From: Sphingomonas hankookensis
GTDB taxonomy: Bacteria; Pseudomonadota; Alphaproteobacteria; Sphingomonadales; Sphingomonadaceae
Reading direction: 5' to 3'
Assembly: GCF_001619955.1 (NCBI RefSeq)
Contig: NZ_LQQO01000061.1
Span: 30,244 to 94,243, forward strand
Length of the DNA stretch: 64,000 bases
The translations under genes were made by a program, and so were the position numbers. Below the pieces are notes generated by a model. That model ran no database searches and was not told where the DNA came from. It was given only the letters and a program-made list of their open reading frames with translations. Positions 46,486-55,093 of this stretch are shown piece after piece. Numbering within the stretch: position 1 is the first letter of the stretch; each line of letters opens with the position of its first letter.

Positions 46486-47207
46486 CCTATATCGACGGGT
46501 TCGTGACCCCGGTGCCACGCGCCAACCGCGCGGCTTACGAAGCCCATGTCGCGCAGGCGGCGGCGATCTTTGCCGATCTCGGCGCGACGCGCCTGGTCGA
46601 ATGCCGGGGCGACGACGTGCCGGCGGGCACCCATACCGGCTTCGCGCGCTCGGTCGCGCTGGCCGATGATGAGGAGGTGCTGTTCAGCTGGATCGAATAT
46701 CCCGACCGTGCGACCCGCGACCGCGTCGGCGCGGCGATGATGGCCGATCCGCGCATGGCCGAACTCGACATGCCGTTCGATGGCAAGCGCATGATCTATG
46801 GCGGGTTCGACGGGGTGATGGTCAGCGGCGACGACGCCACGCCCGGCTATGTCGATGGCTGCCTGACCCCGGTCCCGGCCGACAGCCAGGACGCCTATCT
46901 CGCCTTCTCGGCCGAATCGGCGCAGGTCTTCCGCGATCACGGTGCGCTGCGCGTCGTGGAGGGTTGGGGCGACGACGTGCCGCCGGGCAAGCACACCGAC
47001 TATGCCCGCGCCGTCGATCTCCGGGATGGGGAGGTCGCCTGCTATTCGTGGATCGAATGGCCGTCAAAGGACGTGCGCGACAGCGGCTGGCAGGCGATGA
47101 TGGCCGACCCGCGCATGGCCGACCGCGCCCTGCCCTTCGACGGGAAGCGCATGGTCTATGGCGGCTTCACCCCCATCTTCGATCGACACATGGGAGCAGG
47201 CGCATGA
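46482..47207 (+). CDS. Double DUF1428 protein
   Basis: Encodes 241 residues made of two copies of a roughly 118-residue DUF1428 unit. Copy 1 runs YIDGFVTPVPRANRAAYEAH to PFDGKRMIYGGFDGV; copy 2 runs YVDGCLTPVPADSQDAYLAF to PFDGKRMVYGGFTPI. RMIYGGF/RMVYGGF and GDDVP recur in both. Most DUF1428 proteins have one unit, so this is a tandem fusion. The family has a dimeric alpha-beta barrel fold and is functionally unknown. Overlaps neighbours by four bases on both sides. Confidence 0.85.
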   Translation: MTYIDGFVTPVPRANRAAYEAHVAQAAAIFADLGATRLVECRGDDVPAGTHTGFARSVALADDEEVLFSWIEYPDRATRDRVGAAMMADPRMAELDMPFDGKRMIYGGFDGVMVSGDDATPGYVDGCLTPVPADSQDAYLAFSAESAQVFRDHGALRVVEGWGDDVPPGKHTDYARAVDLRDGEVACYSWIEWPSKDVRDSGWQAMMADPRMADRALPFDGKRMVYGGFTPIFDRHMGAGA

Positions 47208-47971
47208 ACCGCCGGGGCGATTTCGTCTGGTACGAATTGCTGACCCGCGACGTCGATGCGGCAGCCGCCTTCTATGGGGACGTCGTCGGCTGGACCGTGC
47301 AGGATTCCGGCACGCCCGGCATCGACTATCGCCTGTTCACCACCGCCGCCGGCATTCCCGTCGCCGGGCTGATGGCGATGCCGCCGGGCATGCCGGCCTC
47401 GACCTGGCTCGGCTATGTCGCGGTGGACGATGTCGATGCGGCCGCGGCCGATTTCGTCGCGAACGGCGGTACGCAGCACATGCCGCCCATGTCGATGCCC
47501 GGCGTCGGCCGCATGGCGATGCTGACCGATCCGCAGGGCGCCGCGCTCTACCTGATGCGCAGCGAAAGCGCCGAACCCAGCGCATCGTTTCAGGATGCGA
47601 ACGGCGCGACGCCCGGCCATTTCGTATGGAACGAACTGACCGCCCCCGATCAGGACCGGGCCATCGCCTTCTATACCGCCCGCTTCGGCTGGCGACAGGA
47701 AGGTGCGATGCCGATGGGTCCGCTCGGCGAGTATAAATTCCTGCTGAGCGGCGATACGGCGATCGGCGCGGCAATGGGCACCTTCCCCGGCGCCCAGCCC
47801 GGCTGGCAATATTATGCGATGGTCGCCGATATCGACCATGCCGCGGCACGGATCACGGCGGGCGGCGGCACGATCCTGCAGGGTCCCGACCAGATCCCCG
47901 GCGGCAGTTACTCGGTCGTCGCCAGCGACCCTATGGGAGCACGCTTCGGACTGGTAGGATCACGCCCATGA
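47204..47971 (+). CDS. Tandem VOC-fold protein
   Basis: Encodes 255 residues with two VOC halves. The first starts GDFVWYELLTRDVDAAAAFY and the second GHFVWNELTAPDQDRAIAFY. Each half shows the glyoxalase/bleomycin-resistance fold; the ends (GAALYLM and GARFGLV) match the last strand. Two halves in one chain make a complete binding cavity. The ATG overlaps the previous stop, and the next gene overlaps its stop. Confidence 0.85.
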   Translation: MNRRGDFVWYELLTRDVDAAAAFYGDVVGWTVQDSGTPGIDYRLFTTAAGIPVAGLMAMPPGMPASTWLGYVAVDDVDAAAADFVANGGTQHMPPMSMPGVGRMAMLTDPQGAALYLMRSESAEPSASFQDANGATPGHFVWNELTAPDQDRAIAFYTARFGWRQEGAMPMGPLGEYKFLLSGDTAIGAAMGTFPGAQPGWQYYAMVADIDHAAARITAGGGTILQGPDQIPGGSYSVVASDPMGARFGLVGSRP

Positions 47972-48429
47972 TCCCTGAACACGAACTCGCCATCGAACGC
48001 CGCATCCCCGCCCCCGTCGAAACCGTATGGCGGGCCTGGACCGACCATCTGCCCAAATGGTGGGCGCCGCGTCCGTGGACGACCGAACTGCTCGGCCTCG
48101 ACCTCGTACCCGGCGGCCGTTTCGCCACCACGATGCGCGGGCCCAATGGCGAGGCGATGACCGGCGAGGGCGTGATCCTCGACGTCGTGCCCCACGAACG
48201 CATCGTGTTCACCAACGCCTTCGCACCGGGCTGGATATCGCAGCCGCAGCGGCTGACCTTCGTCGGCGTCTTCACCTTCGAAGCCGATGGCGACGGCGCC
48301 ACCCTCTACCGCGCCGCGGCCCGGCACTGGGACGACGAGACGGCGAAGATGCACGCCGAAATGGGGTTCGAGGGCGGCTGGGCGATGGTCGCGCAACAGC
48401 TGGAGGCGGTGGCGCTCGGGTTGGGGTGA
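47968..48429 (+). CDS. SRPBCC / AHSA1-type ligand-binding protein
   Basis: Encodes 153 residues. ELAIERRIPAPVETVWRAWTDHLPKWWAP is a typical AHSA1/START start; PGGRFATTMRGPNGEAMTGEG and FTNAFAPGWI follow, and a C-terminal helix (MVAQQLEAVALGLG) ends it. Such proteins bind small hydrophobic molecules, and some act as chaperones or enzymes. Last gene of the HxlR-divergent operon; about 30 bases after the stop comes a long repeat. Confidence 0.84.
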   Translation: MIPEHELAIERRIPAPVETVWRAWTDHLPKWWAPRPWTTELLGLDLVPGGRFATTMRGPNGEAMTGEGVILDVVPHERIVFTNAFAPGWISQPQRLTFVGVFTFEADGDGATLYRAAARHWDDETAKMHAEMGFEGGWAMVAQQLEAVALGLG

Positions 48430-48452
48430 GCCACCCTCACCAGTCACCATTT

Positions 48453-48585
48453 CCCCACTCCGTTTGCTTCGAGCGCAGGTTCGAGCCTGTCGAGAACCGA
48501 AGTCGAGAAGGGGTTGCCCCAAACACAGGGTTCTCGACGGACGCTTCTCGACAAGCTCGAAGCTGCTCGAACCAAACGGGGTGGG
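48453..48585 (+). repeat. About 130-base repeat, copy A
   Basis: A stretch with internal palindromes based on GTTCGAGCTTGTCGAGAAC-like arms. It is about 80-85% identical by eye to the reverse complement of copy B at 52175-52305. Not part of any recognised gene. Confidence 0.75.
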
Positions 48586-48606
48586 TAATGGGGGGCAGTA
48601 AGCCCC

Positions 48607-49221
48607 TCACGCAAACGCAGCCGCCCCCTTCAACTGCTGATACGCCGCAATCACCTTCTGCAACGCCGCCTCATGGCTGCGATCCCCGCCATTGCGGTCG
48701 GGATGATATTGCCGCACCAGCTCCGAATAGCGCTTGCGCAGGCCCGTCCGGTCGACATCGACCGCCAGCCCCATGACCTTCAGCGCCGACCGGTCCGCCG
48801 GGCTGAGCGGCCGCCCGTCCTGCCGCTCGGCCCGCGCCTCGCGCACACCCCGGAACTTCGCGCCGATCGCATCCAGCGGATCGGCGAAGTCGGCCCAGGC
48901 CGGCCCCGGATCGGTTCCCGCCCGTGCAAAGGCGCGCGTCTCCCGCTCCCATCCGGCATAGGGCCGCTGCGCATCGTGGATCTCCTCCGCGGTCATGCCG
49001 GCGAAGTAGTTATACCCCGCGTTGAACGCGCGGATATGGTCGAGGCAGAACCAGCGATAGGCGCTCGGCCGGTCGCCGCCCTGCGGTGCGCCCTCCAGCG
49101 GCGGCGCGCGGAACTCGCCCGCCTCCGGGCACCCCGGCACCTCACACGGCCGCCCGTTCGCTTCGACCCGCCCATGGAACCGGGCATTGGGGCGATCCTT
49201 CGATATTCTCTCGCGCGCCAC
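48607..49221 (-). CDS. J-domain co-chaperone with N-terminal zinc-like region
   Basis: Encodes 204 residues from GTG 49221 with GAGGGAG five bases upstream. A J domain with intact YHPDRNGGD occupies the C-terminal 70 residues (DRTGLRKRYSELVRQ...AYQQLKG). The N-terminal part has CEVPGCPE, a Cys pair, and FCLDHIRAFNAGYNYF. In alphaproteobacteria this gene usually stands between bolA and cobS; here it is divergent from bolA. It may recruit Hsp70 to CobS-type substrates, but that is unproven. Confidence 0.85.
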   Translation of the reverse strand: MARERISKDRPNARFHGRVEANGRPCEVPGCPEAGEFRAPPLEGAPQGGDRPSAYRWFCLDHIRAFNAGYNYFAGMTAEEIHDAQRPYAGWERETRAFARAGTDPGPAWADFADPLDAIGAKFRGVREARAERQDGRPLSPADRSALKVMGLAVDVDRTGLRKRYSELVRQYHPDRNGGDRSHEAALQKVIAAYQQLKGAAAFA

Positions 49222-49257
49222 GCGACTCCCTCTGGCAAAGCGCGTTATATAGGTCGC

Positions 49258-49548
49258 ATGACCGACACCGCCACCATTCCGCTCGCCGACCTGATCGCCA
49301 CCCGCCTGACGGATGCCCTGTCGCCGACAACACTCACCGTCACCAACGACAGCCACCACCATGCCGGCCATATGGGCGACGACGGTACGGGAGAGACCCA
49401 TTTCTCGGTCGATATCGTCGCCGATGCCTTTGCCGGACAGTCGCGCGTCGCGCGGCAGCGGCTGGTCAATCGCGCGCTGGCCGATCTGCTCGCGACCCGC
49501 ATTCATGCGCTGGCGATCCGCGCCCGCGCGCCCGGAGACGCCGATTGA
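49258..49548 (+). CDS. BolA-family protein
   Basis: Encodes 96 residues of BolA: a KH-like fold with LTVTNDSHHHAGHMGDDG, where the His-rich loop precedes GETHFSVDIVADAFAGQSRVARQRLVNRAL. BolA proteins bind Fe-S clusters with glutaredoxins and affect morphology and stress. The gene is divergent from the J-domain gene and leads an operon with GST, pirin and hydrolase. Confidence 0.92.
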   Translation: MTDTATIPLADLIATRLTDALSPTTLTVTNDSHHHAGHMGDDGTGETHFSVDIVADAFAGQSRVARQRLVNRALADLLATRIHALAIRARAPGDAD

Positions 49549-50249
49549 TCTACGACCTGTGGTACTGGCCCACCATCCAGGGGCGCGGCGAGTTCGTCCG
49601 CCTGCCGATGGAGGCCGCCGGCATCGACTATCGCGACTGCGCCCGGATTGAGGGGGTGGAGGCGATGCAGCGCCACCTCGCACGCCAGCCCCGCGCGCCC
49701 TTCGCCCCGCCCTTCCTCGAACTCGAAGGGATGCGCCTGGCGCAGGTCGCCAACATCCTGCAATATCTGGGCGAGCGCCACGGCCTTGCCCTCTCCAGCA
49801 TCCGCGACCGGCAATGGGCGAACCAGTGGCAGCTGACCATCGCCGATCTGATCGCCGAAGTGCACGCGGTCCATCACCCGGTCGCCATGTCGGCCTATTA
49901 TGACGAACAGCGCCCGGAATCGGCGCGCGCGGCGCAGCAGTTCCTGCAGGAACGCCTGCCCAAATATCTGGGCTATTTCGAAACCCTGATCAGCGAACAT
50001 GGCGGGGCATGGGCGATCGACCATCGCTGGACCTATGTCGACACCTCGCTGTTCCAGCTGGTCGAGGGGCTGCGCTACGCCTTTCCGCAGCGCATGGCTA
50101 CGCTCACCGGCGACATCCCGCGCCTGATCGACATTCGCGACCGGGTCGCCGAACTGCCCGGAATCGCCGCCTATCTTGCCAGCGACCGCCGGATCGCGTT
50201 CAATACGGACGGCATCTTCCGCCATTATACCGAACTGGACGCCGACTGA
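49545..50249 (+). CDS. Glutathione S-transferase family protein (bolA operon)
   Basis: Encodes 234 residues from a TTG overlapping the bolA stop (TTGA). The N-terminus has YDLWYWPTIQGRGEFVRLPMEAAG, with the catalytic-type Tyr region of alpha/mu/sigma GSTs, then PFLELEGMRLAQVANILQYLGE. The helical C-domain is complete. The neighbouring BolA-GST link fits glutathione-dependent Fe-S or redox chemistry, though the actual role is not known. Confidence 0.85.
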   Translation: MIYDLWYWPTIQGRGEFVRLPMEAAGIDYRDCARIEGVEAMQRHLARQPRAPFAPPFLELEGMRLAQVANILQYLGERHGLALSSIRDRQWANQWQLTIADLIAEVHAVHHPVAMSAYYDEQRPESARAAQQFLQERLPKYLGYFETLISEHGGAWAIDHRWTYVDTSLFQLVEGLRYAFPQRMATLTGDIPRLIDIRDRVAELPGIAAYLASDRRIAFNTDGIFRHYTELDAD

Positions 50250-51151
50250 TGGAAAACGACCGCTTCTTCCTTCAGACGATTCAGCCGGTCACCCACGATC
50301 TCGGCGGGTTCAAGGTGCACCGCACCCTGCCGACCAGGACCCGTACGATGGTCGGCCCGTTCATCTTCTTCGATCAGATGGGCCCGGCCGAACTCGACCC
50401 CGGACAAGGGATCGACGTGCGCCCCCATCCGCACATCAACTTGGCCACCGTCACCTATCTGTTCGGCGGGGCGATCGACCATCGCGATTCGCTGGGCACC
50501 TTCGCCCGGATCGAACCCGGCGCGGTCAATCTGATGACCGCCGGCCACGGCATCGTCCATTCCGAACGCTCCCCTGCCGACGAGCGTGCCGGCGGCCCGC
50601 TCCTCTCGGGCATCCAGACGTGGCTGGCGGTGCCGGAGTCCCATGAGGAAATGGACCCCGCGTTCGAACATGTCGAAGCTGCGAAGCTGCCGGTCGTCTC
50701 CGCCAGCGGCGCGACCGCGCGCGTCGTCATGGGCGATTTGTGGGGCGCGTCGGCCCCGACCACCCAGTACGCCGCGACCATCTATGCCGATATCGTGCTG
50801 GAGCCGAACGGCGCGATCCCGATCGACGCCGGCGCCGACGAACGCGCGCTCTACCTGACGCACGGCGATGCGGCGCTCGACGGTGTGAACCTCGAACCGA
50901 TGACGCTCTACGTGCTGCGCCCCGGCATCGCCGCCACGCTGCGCTCGTCCGCCGGCGCACGCGTGATGCTGTGCGGCGGGGAAGCCTTCACCACCCCACG
51001 CTTCGTGTGGTGGAATTTCGTCTCCTCGCGCCGCGACCGCATCGATCAGGCGAAACAGGATTGGAAGGCGGGCAACTTCCCGAAGGTGCCCGACGATTCG
51101 GAAGAGTTCATTCCGATTCCCGAAATTCCCAAGACGGTGAGCTATCCATGA
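50249..51151 (+). CDS. Pirin family protein
   Basis: Encodes 300 residues of a bicupin. The first cupin has DVRPHPHINLATVTYLF and AGHGIVHSE, supplying the His/His/His/Glu metal site. The second cupin is degenerate, as usual. Pirins can act as quercetin dioxygenases or redox-sensing coregulators. One-base overlap (TGATG) with the GST gene and a four-base overlap with the hydrolase. Confidence 0.92.
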   Translation: MENDRFFLQTIQPVTHDLGGFKVHRTLPTRTRTMVGPFIFFDQMGPAELDPGQGIDVRPHPHINLATVTYLFGGAIDHRDSLGTFARIEPGAVNLMTAGHGIVHSERSPADERAGGPLLSGIQTWLAVPESHEEMDPAFEHVEAAKLPVVSASGATARVVMGDLWGASAPTTQYAATIYADIVLEPNGAIPIDAGADERALYLTHGDAALDGVNLEPMTLYVLRPGIAATLRSSAGARVMLCGGEAFTTPRFVWWNFVSSRRDRIDQAKQDWKAGNFPKVPDDSEEFIPIPEIPKTVSYP

Positions 51152-52056
51152 CCGAACTGCGCCGCATCGCGCTGTCGACCGGCGTCGCGCTCGATGTGGC
51201 GATCGCCGGGAACCCCGCGCATCCGGCGCTGATCTTCCTCCACGGCTTTCCCGAATCGCACCGGACATGGCGGCACCAGCTGCCCGAATTCGCCCGCGAC
51301 CATCATGTCGTCGCCCCCGACCAGCGCGGCTTCGCCAAGTCCGATAAGCCGCCGGCAGTCGCGGACTATGCCCCGGCGCGCATCGTCGCCGACCTGATCG
51401 CACTGGCCGACGCGCTCGGGATCGCCCGCTTCACGCTGGTCGGCCATGACTGGGGCGGCGCGATCGCATGGATGGCCGCGCTCAACCATCCCGACCGTAT
51501 CGAGCGGCTCGTGATCTGCAACGCCCCGCATCCTTTGGTCTTCCAGCGCTCGCTGTTCGACGATCCCGATCAGCGTGCCGCGAGCCAGTATATGACCCGG
51601 TTCCGCGATACGTCGCTGGACAAGGGGTTGACGGGGACCGGCCTGGAACATTTCTTCACGAACGGCTTCGCCCGGTTCGTCACCCGCGCCATCGCGGGCG
51701 AGGACAAGGCGGCCTATCTCGACGAATGGGGCAATCCCGGCGCGATGACCGCAATGCTCAACTGGTATCGCGCTTCCCCGATCATCGTCCCCGCGCCCGG
51801 CGAACAGCCCGACCGCCCGGCATGGCTCGACGGCCCCTTCCCGCCGATACCCCAGCCGACATTGGTGATCTGGGGCATGCAGGACCATGCGTTGCTGCCG
51901 GTGCAGCTCGACGCGTTGCCCGGCTATGTCCCCGACCTGCGCGTGGTGAAGGTGGAAGCCGGGCATTTCGTGCCGTGGGAGGCACCGGAGGCGGTGAATG
52001 CGGCGTTGCGAGGGTGGCTCGGCTCTGCGGCGGACAGACCCGTTCGTCCTGAGTAG
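51148..52056 (+). CDS. Alpha/beta hydrolase, epoxide hydrolase-like
   Basis: Encodes 302 residues. HGFPESHRTW provides the oxyanion region, VGHDWGGAIAWM the Asp nucleophile, and VEAGHFVPWE the catalytic His; an acid is near GMQDHALL. The Asp nucleophile with HGFPES points to epoxide hydrolase or related haloacid enzymes rather than Ser esterases. A cap domain lies at about residues 135-215. Last gene of the bolA operon. Confidence 0.87.
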   Translation: MTELRRIALSTGVALDVAIAGNPAHPALIFLHGFPESHRTWRHQLPEFARDHHVVAPDQRGFAKSDKPPAVADYAPARIVADLIALADALGIARFTLVGHDWGGAIAWMAALNHPDRIERLVICNAPHPLVFQRSLFDDPDQRAASQYMTRFRDTSLDKGLTGTGLEHFFTNGFARFVTRAIAGEDKAAYLDEWGNPGAMTAMLNWYRASPIIVPAPGEQPDRPAWLDGPFPPIPQPTLVIWGMQDHALLPVQLDALPGYVPDLRVVKVEAGHFVPWEAPEAVNAALRGWLGSAADRPVRPE

Positions 52057-52145
52057 CCATTGAGCTTGTCGAAATGGCGTATCGAAGGACCTCGACAGGT
52101 ACTTCGATACGGGTCTTCGACTGCGCTCAGCCCCTACTCAGCATG
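52040..52145. repeat. Short repeat with GTATCGAAG motifs
   Basis: After the hydrolase stop, TTCGTCCTGAGTAGCCATTG, GTATCGAAGGACC and a partner CTTCGATACGGGTC form an imperfect inverted repeat. It resembles another dispersed sphingomonad element, distinct from copies A and B. Confidence 0.5.
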
Positions 52146-52174
52146 AACGGTCGGGATAGGCGCCCCTCTTGCCA

Positions 52175-52305
52175 CCCACCCGTTCAGTTCGAGCAGCTTC
52201 GAGCGAAGTCGAGAAGCGTCCGTCGAGAACCCGGTCGCTCGGGGCACCCCCTTCTCGACTACGGTTCTCGACAAGCTCGAACCTCCGCTCGAAGCAAACG
52301 GAGGG
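52175..52305 (-). repeat. About 130-base repeat, copy B (inverted)
   Basis: Reverse complement of the copy at 48453-48585 at about 80-85% by eye, with the same ends (a CTCCGTTTGCTTCGAGCG boundary and an AACGG-GGTGGG end). The pair flanks the J-domain/bolA block. Confidence 0.75.
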
Positions 52306-52315
52306 GCGGGAGAAA

Positions 52316-52783
52316 CTACCCCCGAACCTGCTTCGCCACCGAATCGAGCAGCCCGTTCACGAACCCCTTCTCGCGCCGGTCGTAGAACGCATCCGCCACG
52401 TCGAGATATTCGCTGATGACCGCCGCCACCGGCACATCCGCCCGCGCCAGCAACTCATAGGTCCCCGCGCGCAGGATCTGGCGCATCGGCTTGTCCAGCC
52501 GCTCGATCGTCCACCCGGACGACAGCTTGGTCGAAATCAGCGCGTCGATCTCCTCGCGGCGGGCATCGACGCCCTTGACCACATCGTCGAAGAAATGGAC
52601 GTCGGCCTCGGCATATTCGACGTCCTCGATCGTCGCGCCCAGCCGGTGCTGGTGGAATTCGTGGAGCAGCGCCGGGATCGGCGTCGCTTCCATCTCATGC
52701 TGGTACAGCGCCTGCACGGCGGCCAACCGGGCGGCGGCGCGGGCCTGACGGGCGCCTCGCGGACGGGAAGTCTTGCTGGTCAT
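52316..52783 (-). CDS. nusB: Transcription antitermination factor NusB
   Basis: Encodes 155 residues. ARQARAAARLAAVQALYQHEMEATP opens the helical fold and the C-terminus shows VPVAAVISEYLDVADAFYDR. NusB binds BoxA RNA with NusE (S10) in rRNA antitermination. The ATG is at 52783. Usually next to thiL; here thiL lies 3.3 kb away on the other strand with hisD and hisG between. Confidence 0.93.
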   Translation of the reverse strand: MTSKTSRPRGARQARAAARLAAVQALYQHEMEATPIPALLHEFHQHRLGATIEDVEYAEADVHFFDDVVKGVDARREEIDALISTKLSSGWTIERLDKPMRQILRAGTYELLARADVPVAAVISEYLDVADAFYDRREKGFVNGLLDSVAKQVRG

Positions 52784-53088
52784 AAGCGCCGCCCCATAGC
52801 GCCACCTTGGGTGGCAAGTCGAGGGGGCGCTTTCCTACAGCCGCGGACGGTGACAGGATGGGACCGCTCTTTGAACCGTCCGCCCCGCGAACACGCCAGT
52901 CCCCCCGGCGCCCCAATCGCGCACGAGTGTGAACTTAGTGAACTTTGAACCGAAACCTTCCCCCTGCCGCGGGAGTAGCCGCGCCGCTACCGAAAGCCGC
53001 AACCCAGGGCCGCCACGGGCAAAGCCCGTGCCGTCGGACGGCGCTGCCCGCGCCGCCGGCCGGACGCGCTTCGTGCGGCTCGGTGCAG
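52784..53088. other. 305-base gap between nusB and hisD
   Basis: Contains no believable gene. A direct repeat (GTGAACTTAGTGAACTTTGAACC) near 52930, and a hairpin CACGGGC-AAA-GCCCGTG (53015-53031) about 58 bases beyond the hisD stop that could slow the hisD transcript. No T-tract. Confidence 0.4.
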
Positions 53089-54396
53089 CTACGCTGCCCC
53101 GTTGCCCGGCGCGTCCAACCGGATCGCCACCGACCGCGCATGCGCCGGCAGCCCTTCCGCCCCGGCCAGCGTGACCGCCGCCGGCCCGATCCTCGCCAGC
53201 GCCGCCGCATCCAGCCCCAGGAAGCTGGTCCGCTTCATATAATCCAGCACCGACAGCCCCGACGCAAAGCGCGCCCGCCGCCCGGTCGGCAGTACATGGT
53301 TCGGCCCCGCGACATAATCGCCGACCGCTTCCGGCGTATAGCGCCCCAGGAACACCGACCCGGCATGCCGTACCGCCCGGAACAGCGGCTCGGGATCGCC
53401 GACCGCCAGCTCCAGATGCTCGGGCGCCAGCCGGTCGACCAGCGGCATCGCATCGCTGAGCGTCGGCACGATCACGATCGCGCCGTTCGCATCCCAGCTC
53501 GCCCGCGCCACCTGTCCGGTCGCCAGCTGCGCGATCTGGTCATCGACCGCCTTCGCCACCGCATCGCCGAAGCCGGCATCGTCGGTGAACAGGATCGACT
53601 GGCTGGTCGGATCATGCTCGGCCTGGCTCAGCAGGTCAGCGGCGATCCATGCCGGATCGTTCTGCCCGTCCGCCACGACCACGATCTCCGACGGCCCGGC
53701 GACCATGTCGATCCCGACCACGCCGTACAGCTGCCGCTTGGCCTCCGCGACCCAGGCATTGCCGGGGCCGGTCACGACATCGACCGCCTTGATCCGGTCG
53801 GTGCCATAGGCGAGCGCCGCGACCGCCTGCGCCCCGCCGATCCGCCACACCTCGTCCACCCCGGCCAGCGCAGCGGCAGCGAGGACTAGTTGGTTCACCT
53901 CGCCCTTGGGCGTCGGCGTGACCATCACGATCCGCTCGACCCCGGCGACCTTGGCCGGGACCACGTTCATCAGCACCGACGACGGATAGGCGGCACGCCC
54001 GCCGGGCACATAGACCCCCGCCGCCGCGACCGCGCTCCACCTGGCACCCAGCCGGACGCCATCGGCATCGACCTCGTCGCGATCCTCGGGCCGCTGCTTG
54101 GCGTGGTACGCCGCGATCCGGTCATGCGCCAGTTCCAGCGCCGCGCGCAGCTCCGGGTCCAGCCCGTCCAGCGCCGCGCGGCAGTCGGCCAGCTCGATCC
54201 GCCATCCGGTCGCATCCGGATCATGCCCGTCGAACTTCTCGGTAAAGGCCCGGACCGCCGCATCCCCTTCCTCGCGCACCGCGCGCAGGATCGCGGTCAC
54301 GTCGCGCGCCACGTCGCTGTCGGCCTCGCGCCGCGCATCGACCAGCGCGGCGAAGTCGGCGGCGAACCCCGCCGCACTCACGTCCAGCCGGATCAT
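53089..54396 (-). CDS. hisD: Histidinol dehydrogenase
   Basis: Encodes 435 residues. Family motifs: [80 protein letters not shown] and the zinc-side [18 protein letters not shown]. It catalyses the last two steps of histidine synthesis. Start ATG 54396 overlaps the hisG stop (ATGA). Confidence 0.95.
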   Translation of the reverse strand: MIRLDVSAAGFAADFAALVDARREADSDVARDVTAILRAVREEGDAAVRAFTEKFDGHDPDATGWRIELADCRAALDGLDPELRAALELAHDRIAAYHAKQRPEDRDEVDADGVRLGARWSAVAAAGVYVPGGRAAYPSSVLMNVVPAKVAGVERIVMVTPTPKGEVNQLVLAAAALAGVDEVWRIGGAQAVAALAYGTDRIKAVDVVTGPGNAWVAEAKRQLYGVVGIDMVAGPSEIVVVADGQNDPAWIAADLLSQAEHDPTSQSILFTDDAGFGDAVAKAVDDQIAQLATGQVARASWDANGAIVIVPTLSDAMPLVDRLAPEHLELAVGDPEPLFRAVRHAGSVFLGRYTPEAVGDYVAGPNHVLPTGRRARFASGLSVLDYMKRTSFLGLDAAALARIGPAAVTLAGAEGLPAHARSVAIRLDAPGNGAA

Positions 54397-55043
54397 GCCG
54401 CCACCGCCCGGCGGAACGCATCGACCAAAGGCACGACCTGTTCGCGCGTCTTGAACGCCGCACGGTTGACGACCAGCCGCGACGTCACCTCGGCGATGGT
54501 TTCGACTTCCACCAGCCCATTCTCCTTCAGCGTGCGGCCCGACGATACCAGATCGACGATGCGCGGCGCGAGGCTCAGCACCGGGGCCAGCTCCATCGCG
54601 CCGTTCAGCTTCACGCACTCCGCCTGAACGCCCCGCGCCGCGAAGTGGCGCTGGGTCGTGTGCGGATATTTGGTGGCGATCCGCACATGGCTCCACCCGC
54701 GCGGATCGTCGGTCGCGGCCATGCCCGCCGGTTCTGCGACCGAGATGCGGCAATGCCCGATCTTCAGGTCGACCGGCGCGTACAGCTCCGAATAGTCGAA
54801 CTCGGCCAGCACGTCCGACCCGACGATGCCCAGCTGCGCCGCGCCATGTGCCACGAACGTCGCCACGTCGAACGCGCGCACGCGGATCAGGTCGATGTCC
54901 GGCCGGTCGGTCCTGAAGCGCAGCGCGCGGCTGTCGGGATCGCGGAACGCCGCTTCGGGCACGATGCCGGCGCGCGCCAGCAGCGGCATGGCTTCGTCGA
55001 GGATACGCCCCTTGGGCACGGCGATGATGATGGGATCGGTCAT
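54393..55043 (-). CDS. hisG: ATP phosphoribosyltransferase, short form
   Basis: Encodes 216 residues from ATG 55043 (a GTG two codons earlier is possible). [22 protein letters not shown] and [14 protein letters not shown] are family motifs; [17 protein letters not shown] completes the catalytic part. There is no C-terminal regulatory domain, so it needs HisZ, not seen in the window. First step of histidine synthesis. Four-base overlap with hisD. Confidence 0.93.
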   Translation of the reverse strand: MTDPIIIAVPKGRILDEAMPLLARAGIVPEAAFRDPDSRALRFRTDRPDIDLIRVRAFDVATFVAHGAAQLGIVGSDVLAEFDYSELYAPVDLKIGHCRISVAEPAGMAATDDPRGWSHVRIATKYPHTTQRHFAARGVQAECVKLNGAMELAPVLSLAPRIVDLVSSGRTLKENGLVEVETIAEVTSRLVVNRAAFKTREQVVPLVDAFRRAVAA

Positions 55044-55093
55044 GGGCACGGCGGGCTTTACTTGGGGTGCGGGGCGGGCGCAACAGACGCCCC

